Positions 47,476 through 59,400 of a stretch of 64,000 nt of DNA are shown here, one piece after another. The stretch's first letter is position 1, and each line of letters opens with the position of its first letter. The notes beneath the pieces were generated by a model that saw only the letters and a list, made by a program, of their open reading frames with translations, was not told the origin of the DNA and made no database searches. The translations under genes were made by a program, and so were the position numbers. The DNA is from Cladorhizidae sp. MBARI D1340-BT2 (lineage: Eukaryota; Porifera; Demospongiae; Poecilosclerida; Cladorhizidae). The DNA is taken from the NCBI GenBank assembly GCA_028752905.1, contig JAQNBH010000011.1, forward strand, positions 18,941,909 to 19,005,908. Reading direction: 5' to 3'.

Positions 47476-48516
47476 AACCTCGTGCAATAGTTTCTTTCGA
47501 TTCTTCTCTCTCCATGTTAAACTGGGTTAGGCTTATTCAAAGGGAAAAAGAGCTGTCCTTAGTACCAATGAAGGCTCAGTGAATTGTGAAGAATGGGAGA
47601 GTTCAGCTAGAGTAGCGGTGGAATGCAATGTTGGAAACTGGACTGTCCAGCATTTTATGAAGATCAAGGCCAAACTGAAGACCTTTCACACTACACTTCA
47701 GATATCCGAACATCTCAGTTATCTGAACACTCGCCGGCCCCAACATGCTCGGTTAAATGGCCTACTGACTAGCTACAGTTACGTATCTCTGCTTTGTGCA
47801 TGTGTGGCACAAGATAATTACAGTTTGGAGGTCTCAACAAAAGACCAAACAACAAGATAAATGTCACGCATGCCAAAGCATTAATGTTGTTTGATAATTG
47901 AGATATCTAGCTAGCCAGTAGTTATTTTTAAGCATCACATTTGCCTGCCCCTTTCATAACATAATGGCAGAGATTAAGTGCTATCCTATGAGGGCAAAAC
48001 ATGAGTAATTACACACAACAGAAAGGATACACATGGAGTTCACGGACAATAGAAACGTCTGGTCCAAATTCAGGACGGTAAGATTCCTTAGAACATTTCC
48101 GTAGACGTAACAGTCCTATCAGAATGTCTGGAGAGATATGTACTTCTACTTGTCAGTTAGATATGTATATATATATATATATATATACATACAGTATTAA
48201 AGGAGTTCCATACTAAATAATTATTATATTTATAATATATTGTATGGTAATTTTCGGCTAACTTCATTAAAAAAAACACAGATAAGACCATCTTTTAGTC
48301 AGCTGTTGTTTTTGCCAACATTTAATACGAATGCCATGATGAAAGATCAAGGCAATTGGTTGAAGTATTTAACAACCAAAACCTGATTAATCTTAATTGG
48401 TTTGTATATACACCAGAAAAAACAACATTTCTTTGTTTATTTATTGATTTTATTTTTTTATCATATACATTTATTTTATTATTTTATTATTAATTTAAAA
48501 AAAAGTTTGCTATATG

Positions 48517-50195
48517 TACGATCTGAGAAAAGGGCCCACTTCACCCAAAAACTGATCTTGCACTAGGACCTGAAATAGCTACCAAGGTTATGATTCATGA
48601 TATTTTCATAAATTACCTCAGAGGCATCTTGGGTCATTGCTCTATCTTTGTGCAAAGTTTTAAGGCCAAGAAGGGCTTCCTTCCATTCGAGCGAGCAGTT
48701 AGAAAAAGTAAAAAAAATAGAGAAGCCACGCGAAGCTAGCCACGCGAAGCTACCGCGTGCACGGAATGAAAATACGGGCACGCGGGAATTTCCCTTCAGT
48801 TTTCGAATAGACAGCGTGGTGACATAGAAGATGACAGTGAGCTAAATGCAGGTGTATACAAATAAAACATCATGCTTACCAAAAAATGGTGATTTCAATC
48901 AGATATTGTGTGTGTGTTTGATGTCAAATAGGAGTTGAAGCAGAAGTGGTGTGAATTGACCACCATCATTCCTTGCTTCAATTGGACAGACTTCTTTGCT
49001 TCACATTTGAAGAAGTTCTCAGGAACAAAGCGTTTCCACCAATTCATATTCAGTTCATCTGATCCAGGCACAGTGACAGCAAAGGAGCGTTCAGACACTG
49101 TACAACACCGGTTTGTGCTTGCCAAACATTGCTGGACACCAACAGTCACAGATATGCCACACATCATTCCCGCCAAAGGTTTGTCTCCAGAACGACAGTT
49201 TATTTGACAGCATCCGACAGTTCTGTCCAGAGAAGGACAAAGACATAACATGCCCCAAACCATCATCTTTTCTAAAGCCATCCAGTCGAGCTGCTCACCA
49301 GTGGTTGATGAGGATGTGGAGAACTCGACCACATCAGCACCACCGACAAAAAGGGTCCGCACGTGCACGACCTGCAAGAAAGTAGTACACAACAGCAGGT
49401 CATGCCCAGAACCATGACGTCAGCATTCTTTCACTTAGCTACTCACTACCTTCTCCTTGCTAATTTTATCCTTGTTATTTTATTTTTATGTCCTTGCTAT
49501 AACCATTAGAAAGATAACCAGGATTATCTACTACTGTCAGCACTAGCCACTCAATCAAACTACACTTTTAGCTTAGCTACTAATCCAAAACCAAAGGTAA
49601 AATAAAGTAGTGAAGGTGCAGAAACTCACTTGGACCCCTATAACTAGCTGTCAAAACAAACAAAAAATCTGACTTGTGTAGCTAGGGTGTAATTTAGTTT
49701 AAACAAAGTAGTAAAGGTGCAAAAACTCATTTGGACCCTATAGAGACGACGATAAAATGATAGATGGATAAGCCTATAACTTGAAGATGCTAGCCCTCGA
49801 AACAATAAACAAAATTCTAAACAGTTAACTTGTAGCTAGCCAGGGTGTAGCTAATAACAAACTAAGACTACACCATACCTTTCACAAAATGCCAAGAAAT
49901 TCTTCTCCCTTTGTCCCAGCTATTTAACAGGGTAGCTTAGCGTTGCCTAGATCACAAAAGAAAAAACTACTTCCGGTACGGGTCGTCGTATGATTAAAAA
50001 CGTGACGTCATCAATGCGTGACGCGACGTCGGGGTGTAGTGAAGAATGGAAGCAAAACTGTGTATAACTTTGGAATGGCATTAGATCAAGGCACAATTGC
50101 AGTACCATTCTACTTAGCTATCCTTGACCTTTAACCTCATGACAATAACGCATTTTGGGGGGGGGGGGGGAAGTGGGCCCTTTTCTCAGATCGTA
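48517..50195 (+). mobile_element. DNA transposon, second copy
   Basis: Duplicate of the element at 1043-2738. The same 26-bp inverted repeats lie at 48517-48542 and 50170-50195. The interior is almost identical apart from a 16-bp deletion and a shorter G run. It shares its insertion point with copy 1, so it arose by segmental duplication and not by a second transposition. Confidence 0.8.
48935..49417 (+). pseudogene. Broken zinc-knuckle ORF, second copy
   Basis: Duplicate of 1461-1943 with the same internal stop, frame changes and terminal C-x2-C-x4-H-x4-C knuckle. One visible coding difference is a leucine-to-phenylalanine change near the start (LAS to FAS after WTDF). Confidence 0.5.
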
Positions 50196-50397
50196 TCTAC
50201 TTGTCTTGCATTTTTTTATACTTCTTGTTATGAATATCTCCCTGTTCTGAACATGACTGGCTACCGTGTTATTATAAAATCTCTCCATGTGTCTGTGAAT
50301 ACAGAGCCAGCTAAGGAAATGTGGTCAATATCTACATACACAAAGTATGGAATACTTCACGTTTACAACAATCTACAATAATCTTCTCATAATCAAC

Positions 50398-50532
50398 TTG
50401 AAATTGTATTCTCTCGACATTTCGACTATATGCTCTAGCCTTCATCGAGACGCTAAGACTCGTATGAGCCTGCTATATACTGGTAGCACCACGTGCTACA
50501 AAATCACAACGCGCGTCTAGCAACCAGATGTG
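50398..50532 (-). repeat. Hammerhead-containing repeat, copy A2 (duplicate of A1)
   Basis: Segmental-duplication twin of 2941-3075, with the same disrupted core. One visible substitution is in the region corresponding to 3024 (TACCGG to TACTGG). Confidence 0.65.
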
Positions 50533-50782
50533 GAAAGAAAAAAGGAATTTTTTATTTTAAATAATAATACTAATAGTAACAATTAAATAAATAAATAACC
50601 CAAAAATATGAACAATAATAATAATAATTAATTTATTTATTAATGTGAATCTGCGAGCAGAATGGCAATCTTGAGATATTTATGCGGCCAATTCAGGCAT
50701 TCAGGTTTTTGAGGTTCCTTCCACTCATAACTCGGGTAACTTGGCTATAGTTATACTTGTAAAAAATATTTTAGTACCAACA

Positions 50783-50861
50783 GAGCGCAAAGAGAGAGAC
50801 CTATCTTTTGAGCTAATATCAAGTCCATACCATGAAGTTTACGGAATCTATGGAGTTATAA
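50783..50861 (-). repeat. MITE-like dispersed repeat, duplicate copy
   Basis: Segmental-duplication twin of 3326-3404. Confidence 0.6.
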
Positions 50862-51099
50862 AGTGGTAAACACAAGAAGAAAAAAGGGGGAAAATACATG
50901 TGGGTCACTCTCCCCCCAAAAAATGCAACTCTCCCCCCCAAAAATGCAACTCTCCCTCCTTAACAGCAGTTATCTAATTAAGCGTAAACAATCGTTTCTT
51001 TCGAGCGTACGGAATGCAACCAAGGTTAATGAGAGGCGGATCTTGCAGTTATAGCAGCGCGAGCACGTGTTGGCCTGAGCGGAAACTGTGAGCAGCTTG

Positions 51100-51957
51100 T
51101 GATCTGATAGAACATATCTAAAGTCCAAACAGCAATGTCGACATAATTGGCTGAATCAGAAATAGGAGGGGAGAAGGTGCCCAGACAGAAACTGCCGGAA
51201 GAAGTGGTCCATTCGTCATGCTTCATGGTTTGAAGGCAGTCAACTATCGCTGGAGAAGATCCTAGAGATCACCTATCTGTGGGCAGAGGAAATCCAGGAG
51301 ATTAAGATTAGGAAGTGGGTTGAGATTGCTGAACACACAGGTGTTGACTACTGCCACTTCCTACGAGAGGTAGGACTAGGCTAGGGCTATAATAAGGCTA
51401 GGGCTATAATAGTAATAATTAAATCCATTATATTTCATTGCCCTCACTGTTTACAGGTATTTGTCCAACATCATGACAGTCATCATGACATTTGGAGGTC
51501 CAGGCACTGTTGTTGAAATTGACGAAGCAAAAGGAAATATAATAGTAGCCGAATCATGAATGGGAAGTGGGTCCTAGGAAGAGTAGAATGTAGCACCGAT
51601 AAAGTGTTTCTTGCTGTTGTGCCTTGCTATGATGCCAACACGCTCATCCTTGTAATCCAGAGGTATGTGCATCCTGGCAGAGAGATTCATACAGATGAGT
51701 GGAGAGCCTATACGAGTCTCAATCAAGTTGGATATGCACACCTTACGGTAAACCATTCCCTGCATTTTGTTGATCCTGTCACAGGTGCATACACCCAATC
51801 CATCGAGGATACATGGACAAATGCCAAGAGGAAAATGAAGCTTCATGGCACCAGCAGGCCCCTCATGGAAGAGTAGCTACCTCATAGAATATGTGTGGAG
51901 GAGAAAGTATGGCAAAGAGACTCCATCTGCACAAATTAGTAATCATATTTCTGTTGT
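51100..51957 (+). pseudogene. Merlin transposase, broken, second copy
   Basis: Duplicate of 3643-4500 with identical stops and frame changes. The only coding difference seen is near the end of the first block, Asp to Glu just before a Val (GAT to GAG at 51368-51370). The catalytic block 51556-51876 is unchanged at protein level. Confidence 0.85.
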
Positions 51958-53389
51958 TTACTTTCAGATGTTTAAATTTAATTATTGTATCATAATATTT
52001 ATTATTGTATAAAAATGTTGTGCGCGACAATTTCGCGGCGCCAATTGTGGATCCATGCGGTGCCAATTGTGGCCCCTAAACTGCAATTGTACCATAACTT
52101 TTAACCACTTCAATAGTATTATTAAAGTGCTACATAATAAAGGTAGTGTCATGAACTTACAGTGTTATAGAGCAGTATCGCTGCAATGGATCCTTTGTAA
52201 AGAGTTAGGCAGCTAGCAGATCGCATGAATAAAGAAGCTGCCTGGTATGATGCTAATTGTGGTCATCACGGAATGGCTAGCAAAATGCGTGTCATTTTGC
52301 TAGATGTCTGGGGATTTGGTACGGAGATTATTATTATTATTATTATTATTAAATTTATATATCACACCAGGATAGGTGTATGAGTATAAACAGTGTACAT
52401 AAGTATGAAGAAGAGATTAGGTGGTACAAGTGGACAAGGAAATTACAACTGAATCTATTAGGTTCATTGAGAGTGTTAAGATGATTGTGCAGATCTAATA
52501 TCTCTAATGACTTTGGAACAAAAGTTATCTCGAATGGAGTAATACTTACAGAAATGTGAACCATATTTTAAATTATAACCTAGAAATGTAAAACCAAAAT
52601 TAGCAGATTTATATAATACATACTTAACTAAATTTTATGGGCATGTCTGTGAGGAGGAGAAAAGAGTGAAAGAGCGTTTCAAGGTTGTGTTGAATAAACT
52701 GTCTAAATTTGCAGTACGATGAACAATTCTTGTGTATGAGTTGTAAGGCAATTTCCATATTCTTCTTAAAATCTTATTAAAGGCTATTTCCAGTCCATTG
52801 AATGCTTTAGATGCCAGAGAGCACTTCCATACAGTAACAAGCAGAAGGAACGAAAGAGGTATGTTAGGACAATAGGACAGAGGTTAGGGAAGGGGTACAT
52901 AGACGAGTTTGCTTTTCTAACCATAATTATCTCTACCTTTTGATAGAATATCCTTATCATCGCAAAGGTTGTACGTCAGTATATGTCCAAGGTGTGTTAC
53001 TTCAGTTGAAAGAAGTAAGCAATGACCACGGAAGAGAATAGATGTGTCCATTTTCAAGTTAGAGTGATGAAAAAACTGTATAAACTTAGTCTTTGATGGG
53101 TTAAATTTAAGACCAAAGAGGAGGCATATAGTTCACATACCTTAAGCGTAAGTCTTAATGCAGAGAGTAAAGGTGCTAATAGGATTATGTCGTCAGCGTA
53201 TGCAAGACTACCGCAAATTCTCCACCCCAGGAACAACCTACACCAGAATTTTTAAGAGTGACCCAGAGTATCAAGATAAATGGAAAAAAGAACAGGGGAG
53301 AGCACTCCACCTTGCCTTACCCCATTGGAAACACCAAATTTATAGTAGTATACATTATCCCAGCGGACTCTAAGTTCCTGACAAGAAGA

Positions 53390-54445
53390 TCATCTGGACA
53401 AAAATCTGACAACTAATTTTGGTAGACCTCTGTCAAACAGATTCTCGAAAAGTGTACTGTGCTGAACTAAGTCAAAAGCCTTAGATGCATAAAGGAAGAA
53501 TGCAAAAACTGAGGAGCCACATTGTAGATAGTGTGAAATGACACTCTTGACTACGCAAGAGCAAAGTGTAGTGGAAAGGCCAGGTTTGAAACCAAATTGA
53601 AGGTCAGAGGTTTTAAAACAACCATCAAATTGGATCAATATACACCATTCCAAAACCTTGCTTAGTGTTGAGGCAAGAGCAATAGGCCTATAACTATCAC
53701 CACTAGTGGGATCCTTACCAGGTTTTGGAATACGAACAAGGATGCAATCTCTCAAGTCTGATGGAAGGTGTCCATGGCATATAAGAATTGTGAACAAAGA
53801 ATGAAGGAACTCTTTTATCACTGGCAATGATTTAATTAGATGACTTGAGTCCAGCTCAGACCCGTCAGATTTTCTAGGCTTTAGGTGGTGATTGAATGCT
53901 TCAAGCCCATACTCGACAGTAATTTCAAAGCTGATTACATCTAAATTAAAGATATGTAGGGTTGGTATATTAAGTTCTTTCTGTCTATGATTATTTAGTG
54001 TTTCTGAGAACTTTGAGGATAGACTATTGCTGATTGCCACAGGATCACTTAAACCATTGACTACAGAGCAATTTTTCTTGCATTGCTTGACATGCCTGAC
54101 CTCCTTCCAGAATTGATTAGAAGTAGACCTAGAGAAAGCAGATTTAAGCTTATGATTCCTAATAGGTTCTTCTCTTCTCTTAAGCTTTCTTACTTGGTAC
54201 TTGTATCTTGTCTTAGCATGTTTCTTAATGTGAAAAAGAACACCAGATTTAGGTGAGCCAGCTTCTATCCAGACCTTATGCCAGAAATCAGCTCTGTATT
54301 TAACATCTCTGACATATTCATTCCAAGGGTGCCCAGAAGAAGGAAGAAATAAAGATGAAGCCTTGGAAATACAAGCAAGAAGAGAGTCAACCAAGATATT
54401 AATGGGTGAAGAGTGAATAGAACATGAAGTGTTACAGCATGCCAA
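53390..54445 (-). pseudogene. LINE reverse transcriptase part, second copy
   Basis: Duplicate of 5933-6988, with the same open frame of 351 codons and the same Asp-to-Tyr change in motif A (FFLYASKAFD). Endonuclease remnants lie at 54524-55331 and the YADD block near 53163-53210, both on the minus strand. Confidence 0.8.
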
Positions 54446-55323
54446 GATTTTCTAATCAATCAAGGGAAGATTTGCACTGATGTAAAGTCTAAAATTATCC
54501 ATCTCAGAATCAGTAACTATATCCTACTTAGTTTTGTTGGAGACACTAGAATGATTCAAGTTAGTAAAGGAAGGAGCAGAAAGTTGAAATGACAAATCTT
54601 CATGCAGCGGAAGATGATCAGAAAGGTTAGAACCAATTTGGATAGTACTGAGAGAGGTGATATGGTGAGCTAGATATGAACTAGACAGGAAATGATCAGG
54701 CCAGGATGTCCCAAGGCCATTGTCTCTTTCATATGTAGGGGTAATAGAAGAGGACTGGCAATAAATACATGTAAGATCATGTTCCAGCATGAAATCATTC
54801 AAAAGGGTGCAACGAGTAGTCTTAGGATTTAAATTAGGATTAAAATTAGTGTTAAAATCTCCACCAATAAGCAAATGATCAAATACTTGAGAATCTATGA
54901 ATCCATCCAGCTCACCAAGAGAGATGTTGAAGTCTGTATCACTGGTATCCGAATGATAATCAGTAGGAGGTATACGCAAATATCAGTATGGATTCATTGG
55001 AATGGTTTAACGAAACAGCAGAGAAAAGTTTTGATATGGGTTTAATTACTTTAGTATTAACTAATACTTTTTTCCTAAAGATAATTCCACAACCTCCAAA
55101 AGGACGGCCTTTACGGCCTTTTAGGAGAACACCCTCTTCCATACCTCTAACACCACAAGAAATGAAGACAGGGTCAAAATCCAGAAGCTGAAGTTGTTGA
55201 CTAAGCAGCCAATGTTCTTGAATCAAACAAATATCAATTATAGATGCTATATCCCTTAACAAACAAACACCAGAATTCCAGCCATGACAGTTGTAAGATA
55301 CCAGATGGAGTTTTTCATGTGAG

Positions 55324-56277
55324 TTAGTCATTGGTAACAGGGATGGTAACAGTAGCAGAGTCAGTAATAGGACCACTATATTGGGTAGGTTGAGAAGAGA
55401 ACAGAGTGGTAGATAAGGCACTATTATGTGTAGGACTAGGGGAAAAGTAAAGCATCTGATAAAGAATCACACGAGAGTTTCCCATGTTTGCAGAGTCATG
55501 CACTAGAGAAAGTGCTGCATTAAGTGGGGTATTTTTAGGTCTCCTTGCTGCTCTTTCTTGTGGTGAAAGATCTGGTGAAAGATCTGGGCGAACAAAGATT
55601 GTACTTAACTTCAACCCTTTGAGTTTCTGTTTGGAGCAATTAAGATTAATCTTTTGCACGAGGTCAGGTCTTGGGCAAACATTATCATCGCCATCACTAC
55701 GATGAACATGCTTGCCTAGCCTAAATAAATCCTTACCATCGAGATAAACACAAATCTCATCAACCAAGGCATGAGTGTCCAGAAGGTTCTGTTCTGGAAT
55801 GCCCAAAAATATGACATTGGCACTTCTATGTACCTGATTTATTGATTGATGTGATGGGGCAGCAACTGTAGCATGAACTCTGGGAGAAGTCCTGTTCTCA
55901 TGTGAAGAAGAAACTTGATCCTTAATAGATGTAAGATCAGAAGACAAGTTATTCAGAGAGGAAGAGATCTTATCACTCAATGAAATAGAAATTTCCTGAA
56001 CACGACTATTAATTGAATCTTTCAAGTCTCTAAGACTAGAAGTCTGAGTTGACAGAATGGATGTAAGTTTGCTGAGATTAACTTGCATGTCTCTAACTTG
56101 ATTGTTAGTAACCTCCATATTGGATTGCAAGTCCCTAATAAACAAGTTTGATTCTTGTACAGTGGCTGCAGGTAAATCAGTAGCCATGGGAGGGAGCTTC
56201 AGCAGCTCTATAGCTTCACAGTTAATTGGCGGAATTTGTTCAGAGGAGTCAAGCTTAAAAGGCAGATAAAGTATCAT
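55324..56277 (-). CDS. LINE ORF1 protein, second copy
   Basis: Open frame of 317 codons, almost identical to 7867-8820. The visible protein difference is Cys46 to Phe. It has the same coiled coil (about 45-125), RRM-like domain (about 152-245), 12-base internal duplication giving DLSPDLSP, and 8-base ATGACTAA overlap with ORF2. Confidence 0.7.
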   Translation of the reverse strand: MILYLPFKLDSSEQIPPINCEAIELLKLPPMATDLPAATVQESNLFIRDLQSNMEVTNNQVRDMQVNLSKLTSILSTQTSSLRDLKDSINSRVQEISISLSDKISSSLNNLSSDLTSIKDQVSSSHENRTSPRVHATVAAPSHQSINQVHRSANVIFLGIPEQNLLDTHALVDEICVYLDGKDLFRLGKHVHRSDGDDNVCPRPDLVQKINLNCSKQKLKGLKLSTIFVRPDLSPDLSPQERAARRPKNTPLNAALSLVHDSANMGNSRVILYQMLYFSPSPTHNSALSTTLFSSQPTQYSGPITDSATVTIPVTND

Positions 56278-56493
56278 TGATTATTAAGTCAACTGAAGGA
56301 CACTTCTCTGAACCACGTCTTCGATGGTAGGTAAAGCCAGAAGTTTCCAACTCTGAACGAGAATGATCCCAAAGCAATAGCAGAGAAATTTTCACACAGA
56401 GCTTGTTTGAGAGTCGTGATCTCCTTTCAACTTATATGCCTTGACAAAATTTATTAATTAATTTACACTAAATGACCAGACATCAGATTACAA

Positions 56494-59400
56494 ATGAACT
56501 CTATGAACTGTGATGTGCATCAAGCCATGAATTCTGGTGTGTATCGAACTATGAACTCTGGTGTGTATCAAGCCTTGCACTCTGGTGTGCATCATGCCAA
56601 GAACTCTGGTGTGCATCAAGCCATGAACTCTGGTGTGCATAAAGCCATGAACTCGGGTGTGCTTCTAACCATAAACTCTGGTGTGCATCAAGCTATGAAC
56701 TTGGGTGTGCATCAAGCCATGACTTCGGGTGGGCAGCAAGCGATGAACTCTATGAACTCTGATGTGCATCAAGCCATGAACTATGGTGTGTATCGAACTA
56801 TGAACTCTGGTGTGTATCAAGCCTTGCACTCTGGTGTGCATCATGCCAAGAACTCTGGTGTGCATCAAGCCATGAACTCTGGTGTGCATAAAGCCATGAA
56901 CTCGGGTGTGCTTCTAACCATAAACTCTGGTGTGCATCAAACTATGAACTTGGGTGTGCATCAAGCCATGACTTCGGGTGGGCAGCAAGCGATGAACTCT
57001 ATGAACTCTGGTGTGCATCAAGCCATGAACTATGGTGTGTATCAAGACATGAATTCTGGTGTCAGTAACCATGAACTCCATATCAAGCTATGCACTCTGG
57101 TGTGTATCAAGCCATGAACTCTGGTGGATATCAAGATATGAACTCTGGTCTGTATCAAGCTATTAATTCTGTGGTGTAGCAAAACATGAACTCTGGTGTG
57201 TAGCAAGTCATGAACTCTGGTGTGTAGCAGTCTCATGAACTCTGTATTAAGCCATGAACACTGGTGTGTGTCAAGCCATGAACTCTGGTGTGCATCAAGC
57301 CAATGAACTTTGGTGTGCATCAAGCCATGAACTATGGTGTGCATCAAGCCATGAACAACTCTGGTGTATATCAAGCCATGAACTCTGGCGTGCATCAAAT
57401 CATGAACTCTGTTGTGCATCAAGCCATGAACTCTGGTGTGCATCAAGCCATGAACTTTGGTTTGCATAAAGCCATGAACTCTGGTGTGTAGCAAGCCATG
57501 AATCTGACGTGCAGCAAGCCATGAACTCTGGCATGTATCAAGCCATGAACTCTGGTGTTTCAAGCCATGAAATCTGGTGTGTAGCAAGACGTTAACTCTG
57601 GTGTGCATCAAGCCATGAACTCGGGTGTGCAACAAGCCATGAACTCTAGTTTGCATCAAGCCATGAACACATGTGTACATCAAGCTATGAACACTGGAAT
57701 GCAGCAACCTATGAACTCTGATGTGTATCAAGCTATGAAATCTGGTGTGTAGCAAGACATGAACTCTGGTGTGCAGCAAGCCATAAACTCTGGTATGCTT
57801 CAAGCCATGAAATTTGGTGTGCATCAAGCCAAGAACTCTGGTGGGTATGAAGCTATGAACTCTGGTGTGTAGCAAGCCATGAACTCTGGCGTGCAGCAAG
57901 CCATTAACTTTGGCATGCATCAAGCCATGAACTCAGGTGTGTATCAAGCTATGAACTCTGGGGTGTAGTAAAACATGAACTCTGGTGTGCATCAAGCCAT
58001 GAAATCTGGTGTGCAGCAAGCGATGAACTCTATGAACTGTGGTGTGCATCAAGCCATGAATTCTGGTGTGTATCGAACTATGAACTCTGGTGTGTATCAA
58101 GCCTTGCACTCTGGTGTGCATCATGCCAAGAACTCTGGTGTGCATCAAGCCATGAACTCTGGTGTGCATAAAGCCATGAACTCGGGTGTGCTTCTAACCA
58201 TAAACTCTGGTGTGCATCAAGCTATGAACTCGGGTGTGCATCAAGCCATGACTTCGGGTGGGCAGCAAGCGATGAACTCTATGAACTCTGGTGTGCATCA
58301 AGCCATGAACTATGGTGTGTATCAAGACATGAATTCTGGTGTCAGTAACCATGAACTCCATATCAAGCTATGCACTCTGATGTGTATCAAGCCTTGAACT
58401 CTGGTAGATATCAAGATATGAACTCTGGTCTGTATCAAGCTATTAATTCTGTGGTGTAGCAAAACATGAACTCTGGTGTGTAGCAAGTCATGAACTCTGG
58501 TGTGTAGCAGTCTCATGAACTCTGTATTAAGCCATGAACACTGGTGTGTTTCAAGCCATGAACTCTGGTGTGCATCAAGCCAATGAACTTTGGTGTGCAT
58601 CAAGCCATGAACTATGGTGTGCATCAAGCCATGAACAACTCTGGTGTATAGCAAGCCATGAACTCTGGCGTGCATCCAACCATGAACTCTGTTGTGCATC
58701 AAGCCATGAACTCTGGTGTGCATCAAGCCATGAACTTTGGTTTGCATAAAGCCATGAACTCTGGTGTGTAGCTAGCCATGAATCTGACGTGCAGCAAGCC
58801 ATGAACTCTGGCATGTATCAAGCCATGAACTCTGGTGTTTCAAGCCATAAAATCTGGTGTGTAGCAAGACATTAACTCTGGTGTGCATCAAGCCATGAAC
58901 TCGGGTGTGCAACAAGCCATGAACTCTAGTTTGCATCAAGCCATGAACACATGTGTACATCAAGCTATGAACAGTGGAATGCAGCAACCTATGAACTATG
59001 ATGTGTATCAAGCTATGAAATCTGGTGTGTAGCAAGACATGAACTCTGGTGTGCAGCAAGCCATAAACTCTGGTATGCTTCAAGCCATGAAATTTGGCGT
59101 GCATCAAGCCAAGAACTCTGGTGGGTATGAAGCTATGAACTCTGGTGTGTAGCAAGCCATGAACTCTGGCGTGCAGCAAGCCATTAACTTTGGCATGCAT
59201 CAAGCCATGAAATCAGGTGTGTATCAAGCTATGAACTCTGGGGTGTAGTAAAACATGAACTCTGGTGTGCATCAAGCCATGAAATCTGGTGTGCAGCAAG
59301 CGATGAACTCTATGAACTGTGGTTTGCATCAAGCCATGAATTCTGGTGTGTATCGAACTATGAACTCTGGTGTGTATCAAGCCTTGCACTCTGGTGTGCA

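Larger units (their letters stand above)
52325..56457 (-). mobile_element. CR1/L2-like LINE, second copy
   Basis: Duplicate of 4868-9000 at an offset of 47457, with the same 3' (AAT)n end and the same ORF2 breaks. ORF1 is at 55324-56277, endonuclease parts at 54524-55331, and the RT part at 53390-54445 with the same Tyr in motif A. Only scattered substitutions distinguish the copies, for example Ala to Gly in the second endonuclease block and Cys to Phe at ORF1 residue 46. Confidence 0.85.
47476..56493 (+). repeat. Segmental duplication, copy 2 (partner 1-9036)
   Basis: Near-identical second copy of bases 1-9036, in the same order and orientation. It continues into the same 24-bp minisatellite at 56494. 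Its left boundary cannot be set, because the first copy starts at the window edge exactly where homology is first testable. Compared with copy 1 it has a shorter TA repeat (about 48165-48186), lacks 16 bp of a local duplication near 49700, and has a shorter G run near 50160. Confidence 0.95.
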